DNA from: an uncultured Massilia sp. | GTDB lineage: Bacteria; Pseudomonadota; Gammaproteobacteria; Burkholderiales; Burkholderiaceae | NCBI GenBank assembly: GCA_946481275.1 | Contig: CAMLMV010000007.1 | Location: forward strand, 129,288 to 193,287 | DNA length: 64,000 bases | Direction: 5' to 3' | Part shown: positions 63,150-64,000 of the stretch, in pieces | How positions within the stretch are numbered: the first letter of the stretch is position 1 | Layout: each line of letters begins with the position of its first letter | Program-made: the position numbers and the translations under genes | Notes under the pieces: model-generated | Databases searched by the model: none | Told to the model about the DNA's origin: nothing | The model's input: only the letters and a program-made list of their open reading frames with translations

Positions 63150-63163
63150 TTGATTCACATCAA
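63150..63163. promoter_or_regulatory. Perfect FNR box upstream of ccoN
   Basis: TTGAT-TCAC-ATCAA matches the FNR consensus exactly, 66-79 bp before the ccoN start. Confidence 0.9.
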
Positions 63164-63228
63164 GGATTTCGAACCCCCAGGAAACCTACCCTGACGGTGT
63201 CGTCTTTTTATTCTTCAGGGAGTGCACC

Positions 63229-64000
63229 TTGGACAGCAGTCTAAACTATAACTACAAGATCGTGCGCCAGTTTGCCATTGCAACTGTCGTCTGGGGCGTG
63301 ATCGGCATGCTCGCGGGCGTGTGGATTGCCGCGCAGCTCGCCTGGCCGGCATTGAACTTCGATATCCCGTGGCTCACGTACGGCCGCCTCCGGCCGCTCC
63401 ACACGAACGCGGTGATTTTCGCGTTCGGCATCTGCGGCCTGTTCGCCACGTCGTACTACGTCGTGCAGCGCACGTGCCAGGTCCGGCTGTTCTCCGACAG
63501 GCTGGCCGCGTTCACGTTCTGGGGCTGGCAGGCCGTGCTCGTGTCGGCCGCGATCACCCTGCCGCTGGGCTTCACGCGCGGCAAGGAATACGCCGAGCTG
63601 GAATGGCCGATCGCCATCCTGATCGCCGTCGTGTGGGTCGCGTACGCCGTCGTCTTCTTCGGCACCATCGTCAAGCGCCGCGTGCAGCACATCTACGTGG
63701 CCAACTGGTTCTTCGGCGGCTACATCCTCGCCGTCGCCATCCTCCACATCGTCAACGGCATGGCTATGCCCGTCACGCTGTTCAAGTCGTACTCGATGTA
63801 CGCCGGCGTGCAGGACGCGATGATCCAGTGGTGGTACGGCCATAACGCCGTCGGCTTCATCCTCACGGCCGGCTACCTGGGCATGGTGTACTACTTCATT
63901 CCGAAGCAGGCCGAGCGTCCCGTGTACTCGTACCGCCTGTCGATCGTGCACTTCTGGGCCCTGATCTTCACCTACATGTGGGCCGGCCCGCACCACCTGC
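63229..64000 (+). CDS. ccoN: cbb3-type cytochrome c oxidase subunit I (3' end outside window)
   Basis: The catalytic haem-copper subunit, of which 257 codons lie in the window. It begins at TTG, with AGGGAG six bases upstream, and reads (M)[20 protein letters not shown], the usual CcoN beginning. The His in [11 protein letters not shown] is a haem ligand, and [20 protein letters not shown] and [17 protein letters not shown] are conserved helices. The FNR box at 63150 implies expression at low oxygen. It runs off the window; ccoO, ccoQ and ccoP should follow. Confidence 0.95.
   Translation, partial: MDSSLNYNYKIVRQFAIATVVWGVIGMLAGVWIAAQLAWPALNFDIPWLTYGRLRPLHTNAVIFAFGICGLFATSYYVVQRTCQVRLFSDRLAAFTFWGWQAVLVSAAITLPLGFTRGKEYAELEWPIAILIAVVWVAYAVVFFGTIVKRRVQHIYVANWFFGGYILAVAILHIVNGMAMPVTLFKSYSMYAGVQDAMIQWWYGHNAVGFILTAGYLGMVYYFIPKQAERPVYSYRLSIVHFWALIFTYMWAGPHHL

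Overview
This 64 kb stretch of high-GC DNA looks like the chromosome of a betaproteobacterium of the Massilia/Telluria group (Oxalobacteraceae). The evidence is gene content, not a search: a class I PHA synthase, isocitrate lyase, a cbb3 oxidase locus with FNR boxes, many TonB-dependent receptors and plant-polysaccharide glycoside hydrolases. High GC produces very long antisense open frames; they are left out.

Layout. 1-4.0 kb: Nudix hydrolase, a transglutaminase-like protein, PHA synthase, tRNA-Cys. 4.1-9.7 kb: a xylan-type unit (LacI regulator, GH43, GH39) below a membrane-anchored AraC regulator. 9.8-14.5 kb: two universal stress proteins bracketing a P-type ATPase in one coupled operon. 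14.6-16.3 kb: alpha/beta hydrolase divergent from LysR. 16.3-22.8 kb: a complete RND efflux system with its TetR regulator and two matching operator dyads. 22.8-26.3 kb: a tnpB-only insertion element, isocitrate lyase, and the remnant of a REP-associated transposase. 26.4-30.2 kb: rnk, small membrane proteins, a LysR/SDR/tautomerase unit, DoxX. 30.2-38.5 kb: one long minus-strand series: carotenoid-type membrane protein, DUF2236 oxygenase-like protein, hybrid histidine kinase, response-regulator diguanylate cyclase, then two genes of unknown function. 38.6-42.4 kb: a TonB receptor, a broken glycosyltransferase and an intact IS1595-family element with target duplication.

42.4-51.6 kb is a pectin side-chain (arabinan/galactan) utilisation locus: lipoprotein GH43, TonB receptor, LacI regulator, lectin-GH43 fusion and GH2 beta-galactosidase. 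Three promoters in it carry pairs of one palindrome, core TTTAACGTTAAA, best explained as operators of the local LacI protein. 51.7-52.6 kb is a graveyard of gene fragments around one small membrane protein. 52.6-57.3 kb holds a phosphopantetheinyl transferase translationally linked to a Pls/PosA-type NRPS-like synthetase. 57.4-57.8 kb is an internally deleted chemotaxis receptor. 57.9-64 kb is a microaerobic block: hemN, a SafE-like protein, ccoI, ccoS, a DksA-like protein and the start of ccoN, with FNR boxes before hemN and ccoN.

No clearly unprecedented multi-gene system is proved here. The best candidates for something new are the carotenoid/DUF2236/kinase/cyclase operon, the membrane AraC regulator of the xylan unit, the transglutaminase-like protein, and the fully mappable LacI and TetR operator sets.
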